In this document: positions 49,429-61,690 of the stretch, piece after piece
How the letters are laid out: each line of letters opens with the position of its first letter
How positions within the stretch are numbered: the first letter of the stretch is position 1
Source of the DNA: Glandiceps talaboti
Lineage: Eukaryota; Hemichordata; Enteropneusta; Spengelidae
DNA: 64,000 bases
Reading direction: 5' to 3'
Assembly: GCF_964340395.1 (NCBI RefSeq)
Contig: NC_135558.1
Location: 15,890,000-15,953,999, forward strand
Position numbers and translations under genes: made by a program
The notes under the pieces: model-generated
Database searches by the model: none
Told to the model about the DNA's origin: nothing
Seen by the model: only the letters and a program-made list of their open reading frames with translations

Positions 49429-50594
49429 GTACATTTGTAACTATTCTCATCTATAGTCCTATGTGTTACGATCATCTCCACCGTAAAGTCAAACGGATTT
49501 CTCTACCGCAGAATACGGTACCGTTTTTTTACCACCAACAGCGATAGTTTATCCTATTGGAGCGTTGACGTAAACGTGATGATCTTATCGCATCCTCACC
49601 TTACTTACATTCAAACTGGTGGTTGACTTTGTAGTATTAACTGAATGAAGTAAGTAGTGTGGGATGGATTACTACTCACATTGTGCTGCTATTCATCCTT
49701 TCCTCAGCAGGAGATTTACCTACATTTTCGTTACAATTTGTCTATTTGACTATATTTGGGAGAGATTGTAATGACTACATGTATAGTAACTAGAGTAAAA
49801 AAAATCATGGTGATGGAAAAAGAACCGTAAAATAATTTACATTTTAGAATTCATAAAATCTATGACATAACAGCACATATGAACAGCGTTCATTTTTTCA
49901 AAATGTACACACGTTTTGAAACAAAATAGCCGAAAACAGATTTTTCATTTCTGAATTTACGGCAGCTACACGTATGACAGAAGAGCCATGTTTCTACAAT
50001 GTTCTTTCCTGAAAATGTACACAACTTGTATCGAACATTGTCAACGTAACAAATTGACAAAATTTAATAAACGATGAAAACAAACGTTATCAAACTTGAC
50101 AAACAGAGCACAAAAGAAGCTAATAACGAACTTACACAGTTGCATCAACACACTTATTATAATCAAATGACCTCAAATTGGATGAGAAACGTGCTATAAA
50201 TATAATATGAGTGAGGGAATTTAATAAATAATTTTCAGAGCCTTCGTATTGTCACACCTGCATGGACATAAAACCTAAAGTGAGATGTTGAGCAAATTAC
50301 AGTGTGTTGGTATGTTCACTCACAAATGCATCTAAATGTCAAAGGTTGCAGGGACTGTGATGGGGATTTGGTCGTCACCTAAGTAAAACTCGTCTGAAAA
50401 ATCTAATGATTTGATCATTCACATCTTGTCAAATGATATAATGAGAGAGAGTAGAGATATTGTTTTGGCATACTAGAACTTTGAAAAAAGAGTAGAGATA
50501 CTGTTTGGCACACTAGAACTTTGAAGAAAATCAGCTGTAATGGTGGGTTGAAGCGGTATTTTTTTCTATCAATTTACTTGTTGAAATCAGCATA
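49429..50594. other. Stretch without a gene
   Basis: No exon or RNA recognised. GAGTAGAGATA.TGTTTGGCA.ACTAGAACTTTGAA is duplicated at about 50449 and 50491 (~42 bp). Confidence 0.45.
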
Positions 50595-50799
50595 TATGTG
50601 TGTGTGTCTGTCTGTGTATGCATGCTTGTGTGCTTGTGTGTGTGAGTAAATTCATGTACCTGTGTTTATGCATGTATGTATGTATGTATGTATGTATGTA
50701 TGTATGTATGTATGTATGTATGTATGTATGTATGTATGTATGTATATATGTATCATCAGTATGTATGTATGTATGTATGTATGTATGTATGTATGTATG

Positions 50800-50831
<32 letters not shown>

Positions 50832-50908
50832 TGTATGTATGTATGTATGTATGTATGTATGTATGTATGTATGTATGTATGTATGTATGTATGTATGTGT
50901 GTGTGTGT
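50595..50908 (+). repeat. (TATG)n microsatellite with GT flanks
   Basis: A GT-rich lead-in (50597-50643) is followed by about 55 TATG units from 50671 to 50898, broken near 50743-50760 (TATCATCAG) and again near 50801 by an extra TA. A short (GT) run ends it. Confidence 0.95.
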
Positions 50909-51439
50909 ATATCATTATTATATCCATCTTCTTCCATAACCTTTACAATTTATCATGTTAGTAATACAGTATAATATAAAATACCTGCTATGTAATACTT
51001 TATGAAAGGAACATTCAATAAAAGACTTACTTTTTATAGCCATCTTTGGGTAAGACTCCACAAGCTGAAGTCTGGCTATAGAGATGTACATGTAATGTAG
51101 GCAATAAAATATGATAGAGAATTGTCCATGGCTCACTAATTGAGATTTTCAAGATGGGTTTCATGAAAACACACACTAATTCTAAGAATGTTATAATGCA
51201 GGTAAGTAAGGTTGTCGGTCTTGGAAAGCCGAACTGCTTTTAGACAGATCATGATTTGAAATTAACAAAATCCCTTGCAAGTAATTCACTTAAACATCAA
51301 AGATTTGCTATGTACAGTAATATTTAGTCACAGCTGATATCACTGTTAGTGAACAGATCATTGTAACATGAAACAGCACATCATGTAATTCCACAGCACA
51401 GTACACATTGTGTTTTCCTGATCATAAGAACACTCAACT
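50909..51439. other. Stretch without a gene
   Basis: No recognised feature. Confidence 0.45.
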
Positions 51440-51441
51440 TA

Positions 51442-51898
51442 GCAGAACAGAACAGAACAGAACAGAACAGAACAGAACAGAGGAGGGGAGAGGAAAAGAA
51501 AGGAGGGGAGAGGAGAGTAGAAAAGATGAGATGGGATGGGAAGGGAAGGGAAGGGAAGGGAAGGGAAGGGAAGGGAATTAAGGGAAGGGAATTAAGAAGA
51601 GAAGAGAAGAGAAGAGAAGAGAAGAGAAGAGAAGAGAAGAGAAGAGAAGAGAAGAGAAGAGAAGAGAAGAGAAGAGAAGAGAAGAGAAGAGAAGAGAAGA
51701 GAAGAGAAGAGAAGAGAAGAGAAGAGAAGAGAAGAGAAGAGAAGAGAAGAGAAGAGAAGAGAAGAGAAGAGAAGAGAAGAGAAGAGAAGAGAAGAGAAGA
51801 GAAGAGAAGAGAAGAGAAGAGAAGAGAAGAGAAGAGAAGAGAAGAGAAGAGAAGAGAAGAGAAGAGAAGAGAAGAGAAGAGAAGAGAAGAGAAGAGAA
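51442..51898 (+). repeat. Compound pentanucleotide array, mostly pure purine
   Basis: Three successive five-base repeats: (CAGAA)n at 51442-51480, then (GGGAA)n at about 51536-51577 after a purine-rich link, then about 60 uninterrupted (GAAGA)n units at 51596-51898. Related five-base units suggest stepwise expansion of one ancestral motif. The 300-bp pure purine strand is a strong triplex candidate. Arg-Glu and Ser-Leu frames are translations of the repeat. Confidence 0.96.
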
Positions 51899-53135
51899 AT
51901 CCATTCCCTGGATACCATTACTTACTGTCAAAGAAATATTTTTAAGGATTACCTTTACTTTCTGGATATGATGTCTCATAAATTGAATCACAAAATTCAA
52001 ATCAGTAATAACATCTTTCTTCTATAATAAAATACCAAAATGTACTGAAAAATCTCCATTCAAAAGGCTTCAATATTTAACATCTCCATTATTCATAAAA
52101 AATCCAAAAATACGCTGATAACATTTAATGATTACATTTCCAACAAATGCACTGCAACTGAACAAATACTACACTTATCACTGCAAACATGACTGCCTCG
52201 GTCTTGTGTCTTTTAGGAATTATTATGGGAGTAGAAAAATGTGATAAAACGAACGATTAGATGGAAATTCCAGATAAAACTGCTAATTTGAGCACATTAG
52301 AGAGAAATATCACTCCTTGGAACTCTAATTGTTACTCAAGAAATGTGACCGTTGTCTGAATGTTGCCACAAAAATGCAAAGGTCAGGTACTCGGAGAGCA
52401 ACTTTACAGTCCAAAACATGTCATTTTCTTGTTCTAAAATGGTTTCCTACTTTAGACGTTATGATCAGCAATGCACATGTGGTACAAAAATATCTGTCTA
52501 GTAATAGCTGTGTTTTTAACACTCAATAAACATTTTTTTTTCTCGAAATAACGCGCAACTACTACGCCTGATACTTGAGTGGAATACTAATGGAGATTGA
52601 TCAGATATTCAAAATTATATTCAGAGTGTCAGTTCACTTAGTCGTTCGAGATTACCAACCCATTTCTCCATTTTGTGAAATCTTTGACAAAGTCTACAGG
52701 AAAAGTTTTGAACTTAATATTCTCAAATTTTCTAAAAATCTTCAAAAAAAAAATACCTTTCTGCAACAAAACCTGAAGGAAAACTTTTTGAAAATAACAT
52801 TCTTAAAATTTGCGAAATCTTCGACACAACTAAAAGCAATTCTCATTTTTTTTTTTTTTGAGACAGAAATTCATAGTAAACACAAAATCTTAGAACTTTG
52901 TGCCAACTGCAATGAACTACTTGTACAAATTGTACACTCATGACTGTTTTATTATCAAAACAAATGCTCTAAGCAAACAGAAAGTACAAACATTTATTTT
53001 AACACTTCTATAAATGTCGTTCATAAAAACTAATATTTCACAAAAAATTCATGTTTAATTATCAAAATTTAGTTTAAAGTCTGCAATTTTTGCTATTGTT
53101 TGGACTTCCTCTCTAAAATAAACTTGCTCATATAA
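51899..53135. other. Stretch without a gene
   Basis: At 52668-52835 worn units with AAATTT(G/T)(C/T).AAATCTT followed by GGAAAA.TTTTGAA suggest a degenerate ~70-bp repeat. A 122-codon frame (52575-52943) overlaps it; no domain recognised. Confidence 0.4.
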
Positions 53136-53425
53136 AAAATTTCATAAATGTATTCATTTTTTCATTCAAATTTTCCGCAAAGTGATGAAATGCTTTTGGC
53201 GGGAAAAGATAGAAGGTGAAAGAGTTAATAAATGCTATCTGTGGAGAAACAAATTTGAGAGCATTTTCTTTTTTCCTTTCTATAGAAATACGAAAAATGG
53301 CAAAAAATTTCATAAATGTGAGATAATTTTTCTCTCTCAAATTTTTGTCTGGAAACGAAATGCTTTTGGCAGGAAAAGATTGGGAGTGAAGGGGTTAATG
53401 GATGCTGCTATTTTTGGAGCTACAA
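53136..53425 (+). repeat. Tandem duplication, 170-bp unit
   Basis: Copies start with AAATTTCATAAATGT at about 53138 and 53307, and both contain GAAATGCTTTTGGC(G/A)GGAAAAGAT (53187, 53357) followed by GGTTAAT.(A/G)ATGCT or GAGTTAATAAATGCT. The first carries an intact E2F-like TTTTGGCGGGAAAA; the second has A in place of the CpG's G. Confidence 0.8.
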
Positions 53426-53920
53426 AGTTGATAGTTTTCCCCCTGGAAGTCAGGTCTCATTTACAAAGACATGTATCTGGTTTGCTGTGTAGGAATAATA
53501 GATTTCTACAAGTGGTTTAGTAGAGCACTCGTTTACAATCCATCCATGTTGCACATTTTAAGATGTTTTCTTATTACACTATTTTCTAGTCATCTAACAC
53601 AACACTAAACTGAAAGACGTACCTAGAATTTCAATACAGAAGTATACAGTACCTTGCCTCTTTTTTTTCATTTTCCCCCACTATTACATGTATATGTCCA
53701 TAATGACATCTTTACCTTAAGACTACTAAATGAAGCCATTTTTTACCATCCATATTGAGGAATTTTAGATAGACTACAATTTTTACACTTTTCTGAGGAT
53801 CTAGAGAACTGTGCTATAAACCAACACACACAACATTTTTCAATGAGCTGAGTGCTTTCGACTACAGCAGACTGCATGCAATAGAACAGCCTACATGTAC
53901 ATCAGAACATTCATGTGTTA
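53426..53920. other. Stretch without a gene
   Basis: A tRNA A-box-like AGTGGTTTAGTAGAGCACTC occurs at about 53511-53530, but no cloverleaf or B box follows at the right distance. Confidence 0.4.
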
Positions 53921-54087
53921 CAGTGTGTTTGCTAAGGTTGGGGATTCCAGTAACAAAACGGGGGTAAAAATAGCAGTGTTTCCCAGAGCCTATGGTAATT
54001 TTGTTTGAGAACCCAGGTAAATTGACATGGGAACCCCCAGTAGATTTTACCTACTTACTGCCCCCTTAGCCCTTAGCTAAAACACTG
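53921..54087 (-). mobile_element. AATCTACC-family element, copy H (inverted, MITE-like)
   Basis: On the plus strand it begins CAGTGTGTTTGCTAAGG and ends CCTTAGCTAAAACACTG, so the ends form a good terminal inverted repeat. Read on the minus strand it carries GTAGGTAAAATCTACTGGG, then AATTTACCTGGGTTCTC, matching copies A and B in order and spacing. Length 167 bp. This copy shows the element ends most clearly. Flanks GTTA and ATAC do not give an obvious target duplication. Confidence 0.62.
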
Positions 54088-54113
54088 ATACATGTATTCT
54101 CTTGGCATATTCT

Positions 54114-54262
54114 CCTAAAGGCCAGGGTTTCAATACCAGGTCATTGCATTTGTGTTATTTTAGCAGTCGAGCCACAACAGTTGACATGGAGTCATATTTT
54201 TTTTGTTCTGGACTAGTGTAAGATAGCTCTACCTGACATTTTTTCACACCTACATCTTAATC
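54114..54262 (+). repeat. SINE-like dispersed repeat, copy 1
   Basis: Aligns with 59439-59585: TAAAGGCCAGGGTTTCAATA then CCAGGT, TTTGTTCTGGACTA, and TTTCACACCTACAT are shared in order. GGTTTCAATCCCAGG in the sister copy resembles an RNA polymerase III B box, suggesting a tRNA-derived SINE body, but no A box is found upstream. It begins 27 bp after the end of the MITE-like copy H. Confidence 0.45.
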
Positions 54263-55012
54263 CAAGTGGGTCAGAGACTTTTTTAACACAATTTTGCAGA
54301 ACGCTCCGGGAAAAATTGTCGATCACCACACTTACAAACATAAATTCACAGAACTTCTTCAACAATCAAAAAAGAAGCATGAAAAATACAATATGATTTT
54401 TCACGTACGATTTAACCAAAATTTTATAGTGCTAAATACAGATACTGACAGCTAAAAAAAATTCTACACTTATCAGGCTTTGAAAGTTGTGTTGCCTCCT
54501 CAAAAGATGACGACAGCTCTAAAAACATTTCATCTTCCTGCTTAAAAAGAACCTATCCCGACACTTGTTTACATCGCTGACGAAAACAAAATGGTGACTA
54601 AGAACCCCAGAGATTTTAGCCATACCTTAGTATCCACTTCCAATCTTAAAAGATACCCTACTTGGTACCGTCATCAACATTTTTCCCATTATAAGCAAAT
54701 ACTTGGGTAACGACATCCTTGTAGTACTTCCGCTGTTGCTGATAAATTTCAGAGAAAAAATCTATTTTTGAAATGTATCAGTGTATTATTTCCTTTAATG
54801 GGGTCATAACAAGTAATGCACATTGTAGTACATGACTAATATGTCTCACCAAAAATTTGATTGTTAATACATGTAAATATGCAAACGTGTGACCTTTTCC
54901 AAGTTTTGAAATAACTGTCTTACATATACATGTAGTTCATGTGCAAACAAACAAACAAACAACACATAACACGGTTACAAACATACTGTACACAGTGATA
55001 AAACACATGATG
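54263..55012. other. Stretch without a gene
   Basis: Only AAAC repeats near 54946-54962 are notable. Confidence 0.45.
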
Positions 55013-55087
55013 CACAGACACAGACAGATGGACGGACAAACAGACGGGATGGACAGACGGACAAATGGAGAGACAGACACACAGACA

Positions 55088-55126
<39 letters not shown>

Positions 55127-55128
55127 AC

Positions 55129-55159
<31 letters not shown>

Positions 55160-55160
55160 T
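55013..55160 (+). repeat. Compound GACA/GACG, CA and CATA microsatellite
   Basis: Impure GACA/GACGGACA (55013-55090), then CA repeats to about 55132 and short CATA units. Frames on both strands are repeat translations. Confidence 0.93.
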
Positions 55161-56489
55161 TCAACTTAAAAATTTCATCTTGTTGAATATTTTTTTACAA
55201 AATGAATGAAAGTGCTGATAGAATGTACACAGGTTCACTTTTCTAGAAGACAGCAAGTAACAATACACCTGCATCTGCAGACAATATTCCGACGTAAAAT
55301 AATGATGATGACCTGAAGTCAATTTGTTTCTTTTTTTTTAAAATAACCCATACCAAGCTTTAAGTAACCACATTCTTTGTGGTTTGTAAGAAACTCAATT
55401 AAATATGTATCATCTGACCCAATCAAATTTAGAATGTTTCCATCAGCTCTGCTATTCCATCAATTATACATCACTTTATCAATATATATATATCTGTTGC
55501 CGCTACAACATGTGAGAAGCTCAGAGTCTAGATTCAATTGATGAATCCAAAAATTGGTTTCCATGACAATGTCACTCATCCACATAAAAAATTCACACTT
55601 GTACAAGTAACTCTGTTAAAATTGAGTTTGTAACATTTGCGATGACCTGGAATTTCAAAAATGTTGATGATTTTTTTTTTGATTTTTTTTTGATTCCGTG
55701 TAGTCAAGTGGCCAAATGTACAAACTTTTTTTTTCCAGCAAAGAAGTGGGTCTCACAGTACCATGCAGATAATAAACATCATTGTAACTTTCAGTTGATA
55801 CTTAAATTAAACAGAAGCCAATCAAGACACCTCATCTGCTAATCTGAATATTTATTGGTTTAGGTGGATTTGATCTACTTCACTGTATAACCAATTACTG
55901 CTAATTTCGTTCATGTTTATCTTTGACTTCTGATATTTTTTTTTTAACACTAAACAAACATATCACAGATCAGCATTGGGTGGTGATCCTCAGCAGTGGT
56001 TGCTATGGTTATGCTTATCTCATCTGGTTACCAGGTGATAATTAAGACACCCTAGATAACTTATTCCACATAGATGCATTCCTCCATATCACAGTTCATG
56101 GTGTGATAACTATGTTGGGCGATTATCATCAACAAACAGTCGACTTTATTCCATTTAAACCATCCTATTGTCCATTTTTTTTTTTTTTTTGAATTTTGTT
56201 TAAACTTGTTATCCCAACGATGTGTTTGTATGGTCTATTTGGTGAGAATGGATGACAAGTAGTATCTTTAGATGGATACACACATAGCTGTAGAGAATGG
56301 GGCAATAAGGTTCAAAGGTACATTTGTAGGGCTATAGGGGATTATTGTCAATCTGTATTGCACAGATCAACTACCTGGATGGTGATATATGTACAAAGAG
56401 ACAAAGAGACACTGTCATATATATATATATACATTCTTTTTCATAATTAGGTAGCGTGCTCTATCGTTTCCTCTCCATCTTGTTTATGA

Positions 56490-56494
<5 letters not shown>
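55161..56494. other. Stretch without a gene
   Basis: X-box-like GTTTCCATGACAAT at 55557-55570; T runs near 55670-55690 and 56177-56190; short TA repeats near 55480 and 56419. No gene seen. Confidence 0.4.
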
Positions 56495-56528
<34 letters not shown>

Positions 56529-56592
56529 CACAGAGGCAGAGATAGACAGACAGACAGACACACACACACACACACACAGAGAGACAGACACA

Positions 56593-56648
<56 letters not shown>

Positions 56649-56709
56649 TACACATTCAGGTTAGCATATGCATAATAGTATCCCTGCAGTGCACATTCCC
56701 CCCCCCCCC
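56495..56709 (+). repeat. Compound CATA, GACA and CA microsatellite, then C run
   Basis: CATA units (56495-56525), GACA units (about 56545-56560), CA repeats interrupted by AGAGAGACAGACA up to 56642, and a C11 run at 56699-56709. Confidence 0.93.
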
Positions 56710-58055
56710 ACCCTCTCCTCCCTCCTTCACACACATGCACAAATATTCAACTGTACATAACATGTATATGTATCTAGGAATATCACCCATGTCTCTAGTT
56801 GCCAGGATGCCATGTCTGGTGCCATAGTTACACCAAACCGGTGTATCCTGGATAATAATGAAGTAATGTGTCCTAGATGTGTAATATGACTGACATATAC
56901 AATGTATTAGACCAAGTGATTGACACCTACAGGCTCCCCTGACTGATTATTCAGTCTATTTTAACATCCCCTTCCATGTTGTCCGACACATTCTATGATT
57001 CTACATACTAAATTACTAGTTCATATATAACTCATACTAATGTTTGATGTTTGAACTTCAAAAAATTTCATAATTTTTTTTTAAAAATTACGCTTGAAGT
57101 ACACAACTTTTTTTCCGAAATTTAGGTGTTTTTCATCATCAAATTTATCTTACATACTAGATGCTAACTTGCCCAAACCATGGCCTTTATCTAACATAGG
57201 CTGGGACAATGAATGACCGCAATGTAGATTACACACAAAACGGTTCAATTCAGGCTAAACTTGAGAGTTTATTTATGAGTTTGATTTTAAAGGCCTCTAC
57301 ACTAAAGCTTTCACTAAAGTTAGTGCAGCTATATTTGGCAACGACCATGAATCAATCGGTCCATGAGTTTCTAAGTTTTTGTGGCCACTTAAAAAACCAT
57401 GACTGTACAAATTACGACGTACATCCGATTCACTCCGCGAGGCTCATCTTACTAGAAATGTCCCTGTATGAACAATTTAGCATCAAAGCACACGCCGTAC
57501 GACCACTTTCCATTTTTAGTTAAAACTGTAGCAGCATCCATTGTTTGCGCCGACGTCAGTCTGTCGCCTTTCTATGACTTCTGGGGTGACCTCGAAAATT
57601 TGTACTTTCTTTCTAAAAGAATGTACCGTTTGAATATGGGAGAGATAATTGGCTAAAGTGGTTTTCTTGTTTTTTTATCTAAGAGTAAAATGCTAATAAA
57701 CAGAGGCTCATTAGCTCCGATTTGAAAATCAAACTCAAGTTATTTACTTTATCATTGAAAGTGAAACAGATCATATGGTGCAGTGAATTGATAGTTGAGG
57801 TACCAGGATCACTGTCTCTTTGTACCATGTATGGCGGGGAATATATCTGGTAGAGAGGATTCTTCCTACTATGTATAACTAAAGAGGGGGGGTGTATATC
57901 TGGTATAGGGATTCTTTTGATGTATCAAAATTATTCAAAAGAGGTTTTTTGATTCAGAACTATATCACGAACTACTGATACAATAAATCTTTGGCTAGCT
58001 GATAATCTGTTGGTTCATAAAGACGTGAAAACATGAGTTAATCGGTAGTAGAGTG
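56710..58055. other. Stretch without a gene
   Basis: A 104-codon frame at 57209-57523 and an overlapping 62-codon frame to 57656 lie in slightly GC-richer DNA; no domain is recognised and no splice pattern is convincing. Confidence 0.4.
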
Positions 58056-58215
58056 CTGGTGGTGATTGCGAGTGGTGGTGGTGGTGGTAGTGATTGTGAG
58101 TGATGGTGGTGGTGGTGGTGGTGGTAGGGGTGACGTAATAGAAGTGGCAGTGGTTATCGTGGTATCGACAGTGGTATTATTAGTGGTAGTGGTCATATTG
58201 GTTATGGTGGGGGTT
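58056..58215 (+). repeat. (GGT)n trinucleotide repeat, impure
   Basis: Two GGT blocks (58070-58088 and 58106-58127) within GTGGTAGTG-rich sequence up to about 58215. The Val/Gly-rich 60-codon frame simply translates it. Confidence 0.88.
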
Positions 58216-59438
58216 CACAGTGATGGTACATATATCGACAGGACTTGAATTTAAATTCTATGCTAGCTAGATAGTCACATTTATCCAAGTAAACTTTCAG
58301 CTACAGTTTTCTATTGGTTTCCATTGGTCAAGACGAACACCTTACAAATTTGGTACTGTACATCTAAATATGATGTTTAGTAAGTTACTAGCATAATTGC
58401 ACTGGACTACAACTGATAATTTTAAGCCCTGATCAGTTTAATAGTGACAAGAAACATAAATACAATATTCACTTATCCCTACATATGTATTTGATAAATG
58501 CTGGGTTATAACATATATTTTGGATCCAGTCTACATTATGTATTGAGTTTTGTTTTTCCTTTGTGAATGCATCGCAATGTCTGTAATTTATATACAATTC
58601 TTTCACAGTAGGGTTGAAAAATCAGAGAAAAACAAGAGACAGTTATTCATACACAGCAAACATGATTACTGTACACAAAGCATGGAGGTACTGGGTAGCC
58701 ATTTTTTTTTTATTCTTCTGCTTCACATCACACGTACAACGCTATGCAAGTATGAACCGTACAGCTAATGTAGATACAACGTCCTGACGCCATGCTTTCA
58801 TCGACTCGAGACAAATCTGTACACACAGAATCCACACTGTTACAAGTCTTACACAAATACAACAACATGAATGAAAGCATTGTTCTGTCGTACATACAAT
58901 CACATCAATTCAAGTTTGATCCTGAACTTAACTGTCTTCTACAGGTATCTGTGAACTTGTCCTAATCTTCATTACTTTCTAAGGAGAAATATTTTATGTG
59001 CTACCTTCTTGATGTGTATTTGGGGTATACATTTTGTCAGTTTTTCAGTCTATCTTTACATTTGCACCGATTTTTTTTTTTCAAAATTCAAACTTTCAAA
59101 GGTAAAGGCATATCAAACCAACCGTGTAAGGTATTCCACCAACAAGGTAGATACTATATGTATGGAGGGGTGGGCAGCTAAACATATACTTCTAATGTAT
59201 ATTACTAAATTATCACGACAAGATAAATTTCTCCCCATAACAAAAGTGGTTGATTCTGGAAAAATGAAGAGGTCACAGTCTGATTACATTATTTAACAAT
59301 TTCTTTTTCTCTAAATTTTTTCAAATTTTTTCAAATTTTTTACAGATTTCCCTCACTTTATCGCTACATTCAGTTGTAAAAACTGCATGTTTGTAATAAG
59401 AATCCTACTTGCCTCATACTCTCTCAATTTCTTACAGT
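58216..59438. other. Stretch without a gene
   Basis: AAATTTTTTC is repeated three times at 59314-59340. No exon or RNA recognised. Confidence 0.42.
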
Positions 59439-59585
59439 TTAAAGACCAAGGTTTCAATCCCAGGTTCTCAAATGAGTGTCTTGTCAGTGGAATCATAACC
59501 ATCAGATAGATTACTCATTTGTTCTGGTCCAACTTTTTCAACAGCTGTCAGACAACTGGTTTAGTGTTTCACACCTACATGTAAA
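59439..59585 (+). repeat. SINE-like dispersed repeat, copy 2
   Basis: Sister of 54114-54262. Begins TTAAAGACCAAGGTTTCAAT, includes B-box-like GGTTTCAATCCCAGG, TTTGTTCTGGTCCA, CAACAGCTGTCAGAC, and ends TTTCACACCTACATGTAA. Confidence 0.45.
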
Positions 59586-61690
59586 TTATAGGTTGTATTT
59601 TCCAAACTGGATTATAGTCGCAATTTTTATCTTCAGAAACTGTCAAATAAATTAAATAGACTTTCCTAGTTTTGTGTCAAAATCATGCCTCATTTACCAT
59701 CAATGACCGAAATATATCCTTTTCTTCCTTTCTTCAACAAAATGACGTACATATTCCTTTGGCAACCACAAAGTCTTATCAAGTATTTCCATTCTGGAAA
59801 AGTTATCAAACTCTGTACGTGGTAGAAGTGTCGTACACACAGTTGCAGAAATACAATGTGTCTTGTCCTTACAATGAACATTCATTCACACCTCCCAGAC
59901 TGATTTATTTTCTTCCCTTATTGTTTTTGTTTGCCGTAATGTTGTTATGGGTTTTTTTGCCATCTCTTGTTGTACTGTTTTCATGTGAGCACGTGGCCAT
60001 TTCTCATAAATAATTGCTCTTGCCGCGTTACACGTACATTGTACATGTACTCTTGCCTTGTTGAGTTGTGCCTATTATATTTAGGTCAGTGTACATTCTC
60101 CTGAACCAGAACAGTATATGTATGCTTAGTCCCTTCTGGAGTAGACATTTATGTCATCTCCCTTCGAGTGATTATTCTTGAAAAATCTATAAATTTTGTC
60201 GATGTCAAGCACTTTCGTTTACATGAATCAACAAACGACAACAATTGACTTCAAACTGGTCCAAAAGAACTGTGCAAAGCAACAAAAAAGTTGATGAAAA
60301 ACAAGAGTGTCTGTTCAGCGGTTTTGGGCGGGAAAGTAGAGCAGTGTACTGACAAACATCTGTCCGACACTTTCTTGCTACAAAACTTCATTCATTCCCG
60401 TTGCGAGTTCTCTACACTACCATGTTATTTATGATCAAACTACCCGATAGGCTTGTGACAGCGGGCCTCCAAACACTGGGTTTCATTTACACCACTTTGA
60501 ATAGTTCAGCTGACATCACATCTAAACAAACAACGTAACCCCTGTCATTGCAATCAGCGGTGATATAAGGTGTGAACTGACCCCATTGGACCGCATTCTA
60601 ATCGTCTATACTGACCCAAGAAACGATGTGGAACACTGTTTGTGTCCATTTTGACAGGGTTTCGAAATGTCAAGGAAAAATTATGGGTCAATTTTCATTA
60701 AAAGACCCCAGAACTTCACCCACGCAGTTAAAGGTTTTGCGCATTCATTTTCAATTTACAAAAAAATTGCCTACACTTTATACATTTTGAAGCTAATTGT
60801 CAAATTTCCAATTTTCGAAACACATAAAAACATACAGCATATAATTTCAAATTTAGATACAATTTACACATGCACAAATTTGTGAGTTTAATTTCTCGTC
60901 CTAAACTTTTAAAAACACTGATCCTTCTTGATAATTTCTCATAAAATACTATCTTCATATTCTCTAATATAATTTATAAATTACATTTTTATATTTTAAG
61001 AATTCAAAACAGATTTGAGACAAAAAAGAATGAACTGCGAAATTCACGTTCCTGCTGAAAATTGCAAAAAAAAAATTATACAATATTTAGAAAATCTACA
61101 AGAAATTAGTTCTAACTAAGTCTAAAAAGAATTGGTAAAAGAACTAAGATTGTAGATGCATATTTTTTTTTCAAATCTGTCAACTTTTAATATCACCATC
61201 ATAAGTTACGTATTTTTACTAAAACTCAAATTATGTATTGCTGATATGAAATATAAATGGTGGAAAAATGGGCACATTTTGTTGTATAATGTGACATACT
61301 TTTAAACTGAGGATGGCTAAGAAGAAGGATGATGCAATAAAAACTCAGTATCGATAAAACCATCAAAATAATTGACTAAGATAACTTCCTACTGAAAACA
61401 AAATTTATCAATTTTCTCAGACTTCTGAGCAAAAAAAAAAAAAGGTCAAAGTTAGCAATTTAATTATCACGGAAGATGAATACCATGCATTGGCATAAAA
61501 AACCACATTTGGAGCCTCGGGGGCCCATCCAATTGTAATCCAAACAGACAATATTTAACAGGATATGGTATTATTCACTTGATGCAATATTTCAAAATGT
61601 AATCCTTTATGAAGTAAAGCGAGTGGTCCGAGGTTCAAAATCGGTTTGACTCCATTTCTGACGTATATACGTGCATTATACTAAGCTGGT
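59586..61690. other. Long stretch without a gene
   Basis: A 113-codon frame at 59672-60013 has a hydrophobic stretch near its end (LPLLFLFAVMLLWVFL) but no recognisable family and AT-driven composition. TTTTGGGCGGGAAA at 60322-60335 is E2F-like. Confidence 0.4.

Noticed and set aside
53511-53545. tRNA A-box-like AGTGGTTTAGTAGAGCACTC
   Set aside because: No anticodon or T arm follows at the right distance and no cloverleaf can be drawn.
57209-57523. 104-codon frame in GC-richer DNA
   Set aside because: Unrecognised and length within chance expectation.
59672-60013. 113-codon frame with a hydrophobic segment
   Set aside because: T-rich DNA readily encodes Leu/Phe/Val stretches; no family recognised.
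61620-61660. B-box-like GAGGTTCAAAATC
   Set aside because: No A box upstream; spacing does not fit a tRNA or SINE head.
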